IMG/VR virus record: IMGVR_UViG_3300042402_002641
Span: 186,001-250,000 of that record
Reading direction: 5' to 3' (one strand)
Length of the DNA stretch: 64,000 bases
DNA from: a virus
Shown: in pieces, positions 45,309 to 54,055 of the stretch
How positions within the stretch are numbered: the stretch's first letter is position 1
How the letters are laid out: the number at the start of each line of letters is the position of its first letter
Notes under the pieces: generated by a model
Told to the model about the DNA's origin: nothing
The model's database searches: none
Seen by the model: the letters and a program-made list of their open reading frames with translations, nothing else
Position numbers and translations under genes: made by a program

Positions 45309-46165
45309 ACAAAGGTATATTGATCTACGCTCATAATAATCGCACTGTGGACTATGCATTAATGGCGATTATTTCTGGAGGATTAGCTAAAAAATATCTT
45401 GGACAGCCTGCGTCGTTGGTTACTGACCAAGCCACGTTAGATTGGATGATAGAATCTAAGATATACACTCGTGCTCAAACAATTTTTGAAAATATTTTTA
45501 TAGTTTCTAGACCCGAGTCAACTAATTCTAGAGGGTTGTATGATGGCACAGAACGCAGTACAGTTCAATTTATGAACGGTAACAGAAATTCCGCCTACGA
45601 CATTACTCCATATCAACGAACACTTTTGATTGACGCAGACTTTCTGATATTTTCCAATAGACTGGCAGAATATTGGGACATAGATGATGATTTTATGATT
45701 GGCGAATCTATTAATGATATCTATGACAATCAACGACTAGGATATCATGATAACTATGTTTCGGACGTAGGTATTAAATTGTATTGGGCTACTACTGTGA
45801 TGTTCACAAAAAATGATAATTCAAAAATGTTTTTTGATCTTGTGCGCCATGTTAAGGATAACTATCAATACTATGCCGACACATACAGATTTGATTCAAA
45901 ACAATACAGAAATGATATTGCATTTAGCGTGGCCAAACACGTATTAGCAGGATTTGAACAGTCACCATTGGGATGTTTACCGCCTGTGTTAACATCATTA
46001 GACAGAGATATACTACACTCTGTAGATGCCGATAAATTAACGTTTCTGATATCCCCGAAATTAGATGAGAATTATTGTGCGGCTTCGATACAGAATATTG
46101 ACATTCATATAATGAATAAACAGAGTATAGTAAGACATAGCGATAAATTACTGGAGCTGATATGA
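45305..46165 (+). CDS. GT-A glycosyltransferase-like protein
   Basis: The product has 286 residues. LLIDADFLIF (about 107-116) supplies an Asp-x-Asp motif, used by GT-A transferases to hold the metal and nucleotide sugar. The N-terminus GILIYAHNNRTVDYALMAIISGGLAKK fits the start of a nucleotide-binding Rossmann-like half. ALMAIISGGLAKKYL followed by VTDQATLDWM resembles GT8-like or virus-specific transferases. There is no membrane segment, so it would act in the cytoplasm. It overlaps its neighbours by 4 bases on each side (ATGA). Substrate unknown; a structural relative without transferase activity cannot be excluded. Confidence 0.6.
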   Translation: MNKGILIYAHNNRTVDYALMAIISGGLAKKYLGQPASLVTDQATLDWMIESKIYTRAQTIFENIFIVSRPESTNSRGLYDGTERSTVQFMNGNRNSAYDITPYQRTLLIDADFLIFSNRLAEYWDIDDDFMIGESINDIYDNQRLGYHDNYVSDVGIKLYWATTVMFTKNDNSKMFFDLVRHVKDNYQYYADTYRFDSKQYRNDIAFSVAKHVLAGFEQSPLGCLPPVLTSLDRDILHSVDADKLTFLISPKLDENYCAASIQNIDIHIMNKQSIVRHSDKLLELI

Positions 46166-47001
46166 AATTCGGATATCTGTTAATAGTAGCAGAGAATGAA
46201 TTTGTGGACTATCTACAGTTAGCCTATGCCTTGGCTATCAGTATTAAAAATACACAAAAACCTGGGTTTGATCAAGTGGCACTAGTGATCAATGACAAGC
46301 AAAAACTTAAAGATTTAAACAGCAGTTGGGTCTTTGATCATGTTATAGAATGGAATCAAGAAACATTCTGGGATGGTCGTAGCTGGATGGATCAGTTGAC
46401 ACCTTTTGACCACACAGTATGCTTAGATGTTGACATGCTGTTTATGCGTGACTACAGTCATTGGGTCGAATACTTTATTGAAAACAGCGAATTATATGTT
46501 GCTAACAAAAGCTACACCTATCGAGGAGAGATAGCTGTTGATCATCATTATCGAAAGACATTTATAAAAAACGATCTCCCTAATCTTTACAGCATGTATA
46601 CCTTTTTTAAAAAAGATAGCGAAGCGGTTAAAGAATTTTTTGATCTAGGAAGATATATTATAAAAAATCCTATAGAATTTTCAAATATTTTTTTATCGGA
46701 TCATAAACCTCGAGTTGTAGGTACAGATGAATCCTTTGCCTTGGCAGCTAAAATATTAGATATTACCGATGATATTGCATATCCTTTAGAGTTTCCCCGA
46801 GTTGTACATATGAAACCTATGATACAGAATTGGCCATGGCCTGCTGATTGCTGGAGTGATCATGTAGGATTTTATCTAAATCAAAAAGGAAAACTAAAGA
46901 TAGGAAATTATCAACAACATGATATTGTTCATTATGTGGAAAAAGATAAAATTAACAAGGAAATGATCAATATTCTCGAGGAAGTTTTATGGAAGAAATA
47001 A
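46162..47001 (+). CDS. GT-A glycosyltransferase-like protein, second type
   Basis: This 279-residue protein has the same plan as the preceding one. FGYLLIVAENEFVDYLQLAYALAISIKN is followed by TVCLDVDMLFMRDYSHW, with Asp-Val-Asp at 89-91. GTDESFALAAKIL and RVVHMKPMIQNWPW in the C-terminal half fit the acceptor side of a GT8-like fold, with a His that could complete metal binding. It overlaps the preceding gene by 4 bases and the next by 13, so it is part of one coupled operon. Donor and acceptor are not known. Confidence 0.6.
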   Translation: MKFGYLLIVAENEFVDYLQLAYALAISIKNTQKPGFDQVALVINDKQKLKDLNSSWVFDHVIEWNQETFWDGRSWMDQLTPFDHTVCLDVDMLFMRDYSHWVEYFIENSELYVANKSYTYRGEIAVDHHYRKTFIKNDLPNLYSMYTFFKKDSEAVKEFFDLGRYIIKNPIEFSNIFLSDHKPRVVGTDESFALAAKILDITDDIAYPLEFPRVVHMKPMIQNWPWPADCWSDHVGFYLNQKGKLKIGNYQQHDIVHYVEKDKINKEMINILEEVLWKK

Positions 47002-47606
47002 TTGATTTTGATAATTGGCTTGCAAATTTCAAATTACCTCCTGTAAAATTTGTTGCGGTTTTTAATCCCGACACCGGCGCAGTAGTTAGTGTAGGACCTA
47101 GTCATGCCTTTAAAGATCAAAAACACAAAATATCTATAGATAAAGAATTGGCAGAATCTATAATTAATGCAGAAATTAAAATTAACAACTGCATAGTTGA
47201 TATAAATTCAAATACTTTAGAAGTAGCAGAAATAAAAAATACCTATAAGATAGACGATGTGCTGCATAGAATTATTTCTAAGAAAGATTCTGAAATAAAA
47301 AACCCAGATATCTATATTAAATATGATTCAAAACTTAATACTTTTAAAATAGAAATGTCTTCAGAATTTGGGGGAACACGTAAGGCTAGGGCTGGGATAA
47401 AGAAAAGAAATATTGTATGGGATGGTGACACTGAAATGCAATTTTTTATTACAGAATACAACGACCCAAACTTGCTTTTTGAAACAGTAAGTGTTACAAT
47501 TAACGATCTTACTGGAAACCATAAATTGATTACAGGTTTTAACTATCCTAAATTTAGTGTGTACACTAGACGCTTGTTTAAAAACTATATGATAGAATAT
47601 AAATGA
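46989..47606 (+). CDS. Unknown protein inside the glycosyltransferase operon
   Basis: The product has 205 residues. The N-terminal part contains PPVKFVAVFNPDTGAVVSVGPSHAFKDQK and the C-terminal half looks beta-rich (FKIEMSSEFGGTRKARAG, KRNIVWDGDTEMQFFITEYNDP). No catalytic motif is visible. The beta-rich half could form a binding domain. I do not recognise a family. Overlaps with both neighbours show that it is co-translated with the transferase-like genes, so it may be a carrier, partner or substrate. That is inference only. Confidence 0.65.
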   Translation: MEEIIDFDNWLANFKLPPVKFVAVFNPDTGAVVSVGPSHAFKDQKHKISIDKELAESIINAEIKINNCIVDINSNTLEVAEIKNTYKIDDVLHRIISKKDSEIKNPDIYIKYDSKLNTFKIEMSSEFGGTRKARAGIKKRNIVWDGDTEMQFFITEYNDPNLLFETVSVTINDLTGNHKLITGFNYPKFSVYTRRLFKNYMIEYK

Positions 47607-48520
47607 AAATTATTGAATTTGATGTTGTATTTTTAAGCTACGATGAACCTAATGCAGATCTACATTATGCAGATTTATGCAACAAAGTTCCTTGGGCTAA
47701 ACGTGTACACGGTGTCAAGGGATCTGATCATGCTCATAAAGCCGCAGCAGAAGCTAGCGAAACAGATTGGTTTATCACTGTTGATGCTGACAACATTGTA
47801 GATCCTAAGTTTTTTAATATTGACCTAGATATGAGTGATCCTAAGATTCAAGTCTACGGATGGTGCGGTCGAAATGTTATCAACGGCCTTCGATACGGCA
47901 ATGGCGGTCTAAAAATTTGGAAAAAAGACTTTGTGCTTAATATGAAAACGCATGAAAACTCAGACAGCGATCGTGGACAGGTAGATTTCTGTTGGGAAGA
48001 TGGATATCGAAATTTTCCTTTGAGTTTTAGCGATAGTGTTATTACTGGAAGTCCTTTTCAGGCCTGGAGAGCAGGGTTCCGTGAAGGTGTTAAAATGACC
48101 TTACTCGACGGAGTTAGGGTTCCAGCCCAAGAAATACAACAGAGAATATGGTGGCATAATATTCATAGGTTACGTATGTGGTCCACAGTTGGTAGCCATG
48201 AAGAAAACGGAATCTTTGCAGTTTATGGTGCAAGATTGGGAACCTGGATGGCTAATTGCACCAACTGGAATTATGTTGACGTTAGAGATTTTGAAATACT
48301 TAGAGGTATATGGAATCAATACGGAAGACCATATGAAGAAGTTAATGGCGAAGGTCTCGTAGACGCAATAAAAGATCTTGGAGACAAAATAAAAATTAAT
48401 TTAGGATTAGATTGGCCTTGGTTAGATGAAAGTCAAAGTAAGTATACTTTAGATCTCTACAATGAAACTATGAATTTAAACGATACATATTTTAAAATGC
48501 CGGTACCTGCCAATGTATGA
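47603..48520 (+). CDS. GT-A-like protein with TVDADN motif
   Basis: The product has 305 residues. FDVVFLSYDEPNADLHYADL starts a GT2-like nucleotide-binding half, and WFITVDADNIVDPKF (about 56-70) carries Asp-Ala-Asp at 61-63. Further blocks are RNVINGLRYGNGGLKIWKKDF and SPFQAWRAGFREGVKM. All four recur in the C-terminal half of the next protein, so the two are paralogues. It overlaps both neighbours. It probably transfers a sugar or is derived from such an enzyme; the acceptor is unknown. Confidence 0.6.
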   Translation: MKIIEFDVVFLSYDEPNADLHYADLCNKVPWAKRVHGVKGSDHAHKAAAEASETDWFITVDADNIVDPKFFNIDLDMSDPKIQVYGWCGRNVINGLRYGNGGLKIWKKDFVLNMKTHENSDSDRGQVDFCWEDGYRNFPLSFSDSVITGSPFQAWRAGFREGVKMTLLDGVRVPAQEIQQRIWWHNIHRLRMWSTVGSHEENGIFAVYGARLGTWMANCTNWNYVDVRDFEILRGIWNQYGRPYEEVNGEGLVDAIKDLGDKIKINLGLDWPWLDESQSKYTLDLYNETMNLNDTYFKMPVPANV

Positions 48521-50180
48521 TATTTTTTATGTTTCTAAAACTGCAGGTAATGACAGTGACTGGGAATATATCAAGTCTAAATATCCCCTTGCGCATCGGT
48601 TAACCAACATAAGATCTTTTGACGACATTAAAATTAATTCTTTCACTAAGATGTTTTGGGTCATCTGGGATGATATACATCTAATAGACACATTTGATCT
48701 AACAGAATATAAAGCCACTAAGTGGGACGACATGTATGTTCACGTTTTTAAAAACGGAGAACATCACGATGGAGTATGTTTATTTCCTAAAGTATTGAAC
48801 ATCTCGCAACGAGAGTTTTATCATAGATTTTTTACAGAAAAAAAAGAAATAGATATTTTAGCGAGCGTTCCTAAGAAATACAATGTATACTCACCTTCAA
48901 ATTATGACGAGTATTTGTCTATTGATGATGAAATGTTTTGGTTAGTTTGGCCAGAAGTTGAAATTATAGACGAATCAGTTTTTAAATTGTATTTTAGTCA
49001 TCATAATACCTACGATCGTAGAGAAAATCATATTTTTAAAAACACATGTAATAACGATGAATCGTATATGAGTGGAGTTATTCTCTGTAGTAAGTATAAA
49101 CAAATTTCATCTCGAGAGTTTGAAAAACAATATGTGATCGATAAAAAAGAACATGATATAATTGCGAGTAGATTTCGATATCCGACGTATGTTATTCACA
49201 GCTATGAACAATATCTAGAAATTCTTAAAAATTTAAAAAATAAAATGTTTTGGGGTATATGGCCCGAAGTTGAAATAATTGACACAGAAATCTTTGATTT
49301 TTACTTCGATCCCAACAATGGAACATACGACCATGATAGAAAAGAAAATCATACATTTAAACATCTGTTTAACAACACCGAAATTTATATTAACGGTGTA
49401 GTATTATTTTCTAAAGAAAAACAAATTAGTCAAAGAGAGTTTATTCATAGATTTTTGATTAATAAAAAAGAACACGATAGAATAGTATCAAAACATCGAC
49501 TATATGATGTTGTGTTTATATCTTACAACGAATCTAATGCAGATGAAAATTACAATAAGTTACTTAATAAGTGTCCTAGAGCAAAAAGAATACACGGGGT
49601 TGAAGGTATACATCAAGCACACATTGAAGCAGCATCTATTTGTAATACAGATATGATTTGGATAGTTGACGGAGATGCAATTATTGAAGATAGTTTTGAT
49701 TTTGATATAGTTATGTCTAGTTATGATATTAATTGTGTACATGTGTGGCGTAGTCGTAATCCTATTAATGATTTAGAATATGGCAATGGCGGTGTTAAGT
49801 TATTGCCTAGAAAGTTAACATTAGATATGGACAAAACTACTCCGGATATGACAACAAGCATATCTAAAAAGTTTAAAGTCATGAATACTGTGTCAAATAT
49901 TAATTCTTTTAATACTGACGAATTTACTACGTGGAGATCGGCATTTAGAGAATGCTGCAAATTAGCCAGTAGAGTAATTAAACGGCAATATGAAGACGAA
50001 ACACAACAGCGATTAGATATTTGGTGCAGTGTAGGGAAAGATAAACAATACGGCGATTTTGCAATAATGGGTGCTAAAATGGGTAGACAATACGGATTAG
50101 ATAATAAAAATAATCCTGAAGCGTTGCAAAAGATTAATGATTTTAAATGGCTAAGGAATATATTTAATAATGCTTACTGA
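48513..50180 (+). CDS. Three-repeat plus GT-A-like fusion protein
   Basis: The product has 555 residues. Three tandem units of about 95-105 residues begin near 47, 140 and 245 with MFWVIWDD, MFWLVWPEVEIID and MFWGIWPEVEIID. Each is followed by a short F-x-x-YF element, a VF/IF-x-N stretch, a G-V core and a closing Q-I/S-S/Q-RE-F. A GT-A-like domain follows from about 328 (LYDVVFISYNESNADENY, WIVDGDAII near 385-391, RNPINDLEYGNGGVKL), homologous to the preceding gene. The repeats may bind an acceptor or assemble a scaffold. The DNA is very AT-rich: a hand-counted line at 48841 has about 28% GC, and one at 50161, across the junction with the next gene, has 17%. Confidence 0.6.
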   Translation: MYDIFYVSKTAGNDSDWEYIKSKYPLAHRLTNIRSFDDIKINSFTKMFWVIWDDIHLIDTFDLTEYKATKWDDMYVHVFKNGEHHDGVCLFPKVLNISQREFYHRFFTEKKEIDILASVPKKYNVYSPSNYDEYLSIDDEMFWLVWPEVEIIDESVFKLYFSHHNTYDRRENHIFKNTCNNDESYMSGVILCSKYKQISSREFEKQYVIDKKEHDIIASRFRYPTYVIHSYEQYLEILKNLKNKMFWGIWPEVEIIDTEIFDFYFDPNNGTYDHDRKENHTFKHLFNNTEIYINGVVLFSKEKQISQREFIHRFLINKKEHDRIVSKHRLYDVVFISYNESNADENYNKLLNKCPRAKRIHGVEGIHQAHIEAASICNTDMIWIVDGDAIIEDSFDFDIVMSSYDINCVHVWRSRNPINDLEYGNGGVKLLPRKLTLDMDKTTPDMTTSISKKFKVMNTVSNINSFNTDEFTTWRSAFRECCKLASRVIKRQYEDETQQRLDIWCSVGKDKQYGDFAIMGAKMGRQYGLDNKNNPEALQKINDFKWLRNIFNNAY

Positions 50181-51531
50181 AGAAAAAAAATACAAAAAAG
50201 TTATTGAAATTTTAGATTCTGTTAGTCCGAGTTTTTGTCTAGCAAAATGGCATCAATTAACATTGTATCTACAAAATGGATTTAATCATAGCTGTCACCA
50301 TCCTAGTCCTCATCAGGTGCCGTTGGAGGAACTAGCTGTAAATCATAAAGCGTTGCATAACACACAATTTAAAAAAAAGCAGATGCAAAAAATGTTAGAT
50401 GGCGAGCGTCCTAGTGAATGTGATTATTGCTGGAAAGCAGAAGATGCAGGCAGAATAAGTGATCGTGTTTATAAGAGTGCATCGTCATGGGCAAAAATTA
50501 ATTTTGATTCTGTAATAGAAAATAAAACAGCAGATGTTAATCCCGCTTATCTAGAAATTAGTTTTAGCAATGTTTGCAATTTTAAATGTGCTTATTGTAG
50601 TCCAGATTTAAGCAGCCAATGGTTTGAAGAAATTAAAACTCACGGCCCGTATCCAACATCATACAAATACAATAATTTTGATTGGTTTGAAAAAACAGGA
50701 AAAATGCCTATTAAACATAGTGACTATAATCCTTATGTTGAAGCTTTTTGGAAATGGTGGCCTGAGTTATATAGAGATCTACATACCTTAAGATTGACCG
50801 GAGGTGAACCATTATTAAGCAAAGATGCTTGGAAAATGATAGATTATATTGAGGACAATCCTAATAAAAATTTAGTGTTTGCTATCAATACTAACTTATG
50901 TGTACCTGATGAGTTAGTTGATAAAATAATATCGAAGATACAAAATATTTCTATAGATACTAAAGAATTTCAGTTTTTTACCAGTGGTGAAGCACTAGGA
51001 GCTCCTGCTGAATATATCAGATATGGTCTTGATTACAACAAATGGTCTGCTAATCTAGAAAAAGTTTTAGATAACACAAATGTTATTGTTGCAATTATGA
51101 CTACAGTTAACTTAACCAGTGTAACTACCTATGCCGACTTTTTGAGATACATTTTAGATCTCAGAGGAAAATATAATAAAAACGCCGATTTTAATAAAGT
51201 TCAGTTCATGACAAACTTTTTAAGATACCCTGAATTTTTATCTTTGACACTACTAGATCGAGAAACTAAAGCAACATTTACTCAAGATATCGAAACTCTA
51301 ATAGCAGAGAGAGGTGTCTGGGACGGCTTTGCTACATTAACTTTTTCTGAAGTCGATCAACTACGGCGCATGCTAGATTATATGAATTCTTCAATAGATG
51401 ATGACAAATTAACATTATTAAGAACGGATTTTAAATCGTTTGTTGACGAATATGACCGTAGACGAAATACTAATTTTAATCAAGTATTTCCTGAATTAAC
51501 TAACTTTTACAACCTATGCAACAAGACATAA
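50170..51531 (+). CDS. Radical SAM protein 1, N-terminal twitch type
   Basis: The product has 453 residues. Radical SAM motif CNFKCAYC supplies Cys136, Cys140 and Cys143 (C-x3-C-x2-C), ligands for the 4Fe-4S cluster that cleaves SAM. TLRLTGGEPLL is the SAM-binding GGE motif. Before the core, Cys23, Cys42, Cys84 and Cys87 (SFCLAKWHQ, SCHH, ECDYCW) fit an N-terminal twitch-like domain that can hold an extra cluster. Enzymes of this broad type modify peptides, sugars or cofactors; the substrate is not predictable here. It starts 11 bases inside the preceding gene. Its closest relative is the next gene, with the same spacing of all cysteines. Confidence 0.8.
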   Translation: MLTEEKKYKKVIEILDSVSPSFCLAKWHQLTLYLQNGFNHSCHHPSPHQVPLEELAVNHKALHNTQFKKKQMQKMLDGERPSECDYCWKAEDAGRISDRVYKSASSWAKINFDSVIENKTADVNPAYLEISFSNVCNFKCAYCSPDLSSQWFEEIKTHGPYPTSYKYNNFDWFEKTGKMPIKHSDYNPYVEAFWKWWPELYRDLHTLRLTGGEPLLSKDAWKMIDYIEDNPNKNLVFAINTNLCVPDELVDKIISKIQNISIDTKEFQFFTSGEALGAPAEYIRYGLDYNKWSANLEKVLDNTNVIVAIMTTVNLTSVTTYADFLRYILDLRGKYNKNADFNKVQFMTNFLRYPEFLSLTLLDRETKATFTQDIETLIAERGVWDGFATLTFSEVDQLRRMLDYMNSSIDDDKLTLLRTDFKSFVDEYDRRRNTNFNQVFPELTNFYNLCNKT

Positions 51532-52844
51532 GAAAAACAATAGAGCTCATCAACGATATCAGTCCTAGTTTTTGTGCGGCCAAATGGTATAATGCCACTA
51601 TCTGGTTAGGGAATGGTCGCACCGCCAGTTGCCATTTGCCTCCGGCGCACAGTATTCCCTTAGAAGAAATTAAAAATAATCCAAGTGCTTTACATAATAC
51701 GACATTTAAAAAACATCGAAGACTAGAAATGATTCAAGGCAAAAGATGCAAAGAATGTGCATACTGCTGGACTGTAGAAGATAATGCTTCTCCTGATGTA
51801 TACAGTGATCGTGTCTATAAGACCAGGATTTATCAAGAAAACGAAATATTGCAATTAGCCAGACTTGATCCTCAAGCAGATATTGATCCTAAAACATTAG
51901 AAATTAGTTTTGATAATTTATGTAATTTAAGTTGCAGTTATTGTAATTCAGAATTCAGCACAACCTGGGCCAGCGATATTAAACTTAATGGCCCGTATAC
52001 TGAATTAAAGACTCAGGGCGGTGGTGCATTTCAAAATTCAGGTGAACATGCATTGCCCTATGGCATTAAGAATGAAAATAATCCCTATATAGAAGCTTTT
52101 TTTAAATGGTTTCATGCTAGCCTTAAAAACAATTTACAAGAGCTTAGAATTACCGGAGGGGAACCTACACGAAGTCCTTGGTTTTGGAAATTATTAGACG
52201 AATGCAAAGATACAAAATTTGATTTTGCAGTTAACAGTAATCTTATAATGGACCAAAATAAACTTGCACAACTCATTGATGCTAGTAAAAAATTTAAAAA
52301 GTTTGATTTATACACCAGCGGAGAGGGCTATGGCGCTCACGGTGAGTTTATTAGATGGGGATTAGATTATAGTTTATGGAGAAAAAATTTAATTCAGTTT
52401 GCTCAAGAAGGCAAATACAGTATGATCCATGTAATGATGACTATTAGTGCTTTGAGCATTTGGTCAATAACTGAATTCATGACAGATATGCTAGAATTAA
52501 GAAAACAATTTGGTGGTCATCAATTCCACATGAGTCTTAATTTAGTGAGATTTCCTAGCTTTCAAAATTTGAATGTGTTGCCGATAGATCTAAAACAAAT
52601 CCAGGTAAATAAAATCGAAACGTGGCTCAGTGATGCTGTTGGGTTAAGTTCATCCGAACAAAATCAAATAGAAAGAATCGTTGAGTATCTTAAAAATGTT
52701 GATCGCAGTCAAGAAGACACAGATAGCCAAGAAAATAAACAGCATGATTTAAAAAAATTTACACAACAATATGCTGATAGAAAAAATGTTGATCTCTCAA
52801 CAGTATTTCCAAAAGAATTCACACAATGGTTTAACACAATATGA
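51516..52844 (+). CDS. Radical SAM protein 2, N-terminal twitch type
   Basis: The product has 442 residues. CNLSCSYC gives Cys136, Cys140 and Cys143, the same positions as in the preceding protein, and LRITGGEPTRSPW is the GGE region. The N-terminal cysteines (Cys20, Cys39, Cys78, Cys81, Cys84; SFCAAKWYN, RCKECAYCW) repeat the neighbour's pattern. Both share SDRVYKT/SDRVYKS and FxSGE-xx-G-A blocks, so they are paralogues that still overlap by 16 bases. It has its own divergent C-terminal third, with QEDTDSQENKQ linker-like sequence. It may act with radical SAM protein 1 as a pair. Confidence 0.8.
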   Translation: MQQDIRKTIELINDISPSFCAAKWYNATIWLGNGRTASCHLPPAHSIPLEEIKNNPSALHNTTFKKHRRLEMIQGKRCKECAYCWTVEDNASPDVYSDRVYKTRIYQENEILQLARLDPQADIDPKTLEISFDNLCNLSCSYCNSEFSTTWASDIKLNGPYTELKTQGGGAFQNSGEHALPYGIKNENNPYIEAFFKWFHASLKNNLQELRITGGEPTRSPWFWKLLDECKDTKFDFAVNSNLIMDQNKLAQLIDASKKFKKFDLYTSGEGYGAHGEFIRWGLDYSLWRKNLIQFAQEGKYSMIHVMMTISALSIWSITEFMTDMLELRKQFGGHQFHMSLNLVRFPSFQNLNVLPIDLKQIQVNKIETWLSDAVGLSSSEQNQIERIVEYLKNVDRSQEDTDSQENKQHDLKKFTQQYADRKNVDLSTVFPKEFTQWFNTI

Positions 52845-54055
52845 ACGAAGATAAATTCTGTATAATACCTTGGATACACCTTAACACAGAACCCAATGGG
52901 CGTGTTAAACCGTGTTGTGCATATTTTGGAGAAGAGTCGGGAAATTTAAAAAATACTACACTAGAAGAAATATGGAATAACGAACATACTAAATCTATGC
53001 GTAGAAGCTTTTTAGAAAATAAAATCCCAGAAGGATGTCTAACCTGTACTAAAAAAGAAAGCAGTGGCGGAGTAAGCTACCGGATGGCAGTCACTGAAAG
53101 ATTCAGTCATCATATCGAAAAAGCTAAAAGTAATACATTGCCCGATGGTACCTATGAAACATTTGAAATAATTTTTTGGGATTTTAGATTTAGTAATATC
53201 TGTAACTTTAAATGCCGTATGTGTGGCCCCGGCGCAAGCAGTTCTTGGTACGACGATTTTAGTCCGGAAGAAAAGAAAACTAACATAAAATTCTTAGACA
53301 GTTCTTACTATGGAACTGATTTAATGAAATATGTTGACCAGTTTATCGATAGTGTTGAAGAAATTTATTTTGCAGGCGGTGAACCGTTGCTTATGGCTGA
53401 ACATTATCAAATATTAGATAAGTTAATTTCTAAAGAACGCTATGATGTATTTTTAAGATACAACACCAACATGAGTACTATTAAGTATAAAGACTATGAC
53501 TTAATCAACATATGGAAAAGATTTAAGAGCGTGAAAATATTTGCCAGTATTGACGGTATAGAAGAAAACGCAGAATACAGCAGATCAGGCACGGACTGGC
53601 CAAAGGTAGAAGAAAATTTAAAAAAACTGGTAAACTCTAAAGTTGACTACGTTGTATCTAGTACTATAAACATCTTTAATGTTTTTAATTTTACACACTT
53701 AGTAGACAGACTAATAGAATTAAAAATGTCAACTAGAAAGATGTTAGTAAGTCATGTTAACTGGCCTCATTACTACATGACTTCAATTCTGCCGGAAGAT
53801 ATAAAGGATAAAATAAGATTACAGTTAGACGAACACCTAGAAAAAATAACCCCAACAATTACAGAAGAAGAAAGTAGGTGGCTTGGTAACTTATACAACG
53901 AGATTAAATTTTATCTAATACCTACAACTTCACCAGAAGAAACTGTTAAATTGCGGAAAAAATTTAAGTATGATACTGTTAAATTAGATAGTATCAGAAA
54001 AGAAGATATTAGAATCGCTGCGCCCGAATTAGCTGAATGGTTTGATACATTATGA
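52841..54055 (+). CDS. Radical SAM protein 3, N-terminal twitch type
   Basis: The product has 404 residues. FCIIPWIHLNTEPNGRVKPCCAY (segments around Cys7, Cys25, Cys26) and EGCLTC (Cys66, Cys69) form the typical N-terminal twitch/SPASM-like cluster domain. CNFKCRMC (Cys121, Cys125, Cys128) is the radical SAM motif, and IYFAGGEPLLM is the GGE motif. It belongs to a different subgroup from proteins 1 and 2 but the same subgroup as protein 4. ATGA overlaps link it to both neighbours. No maturation target is apparent. Confidence 0.85.
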   Translation: MNEDKFCIIPWIHLNTEPNGRVKPCCAYFGEESGNLKNTTLEEIWNNEHTKSMRRSFLENKIPEGCLTCTKKESSGGVSYRMAVTERFSHHIEKAKSNTLPDGTYETFEIIFWDFRFSNICNFKCRMCGPGASSSWYDDFSPEEKKTNIKFLDSSYYGTDLMKYVDQFIDSVEEIYFAGGEPLLMAEHYQILDKLISKERYDVFLRYNTNMSTIKYKDYDLINIWKRFKSVKIFASIDGIEENAEYSRSGTDWPKVEENLKKLVNSKVDYVVSSTINIFNVFNFTHLVDRLIELKMSTRKMLVSHVNWPHYYMTSILPEDIKDKIRLQLDEHLEKITPTITEEESRWLGNLYNEIKFYLIPTTSPEETVKLRKKFKYDTVKLDSIRKEDIRIAAPELAEWFDTL

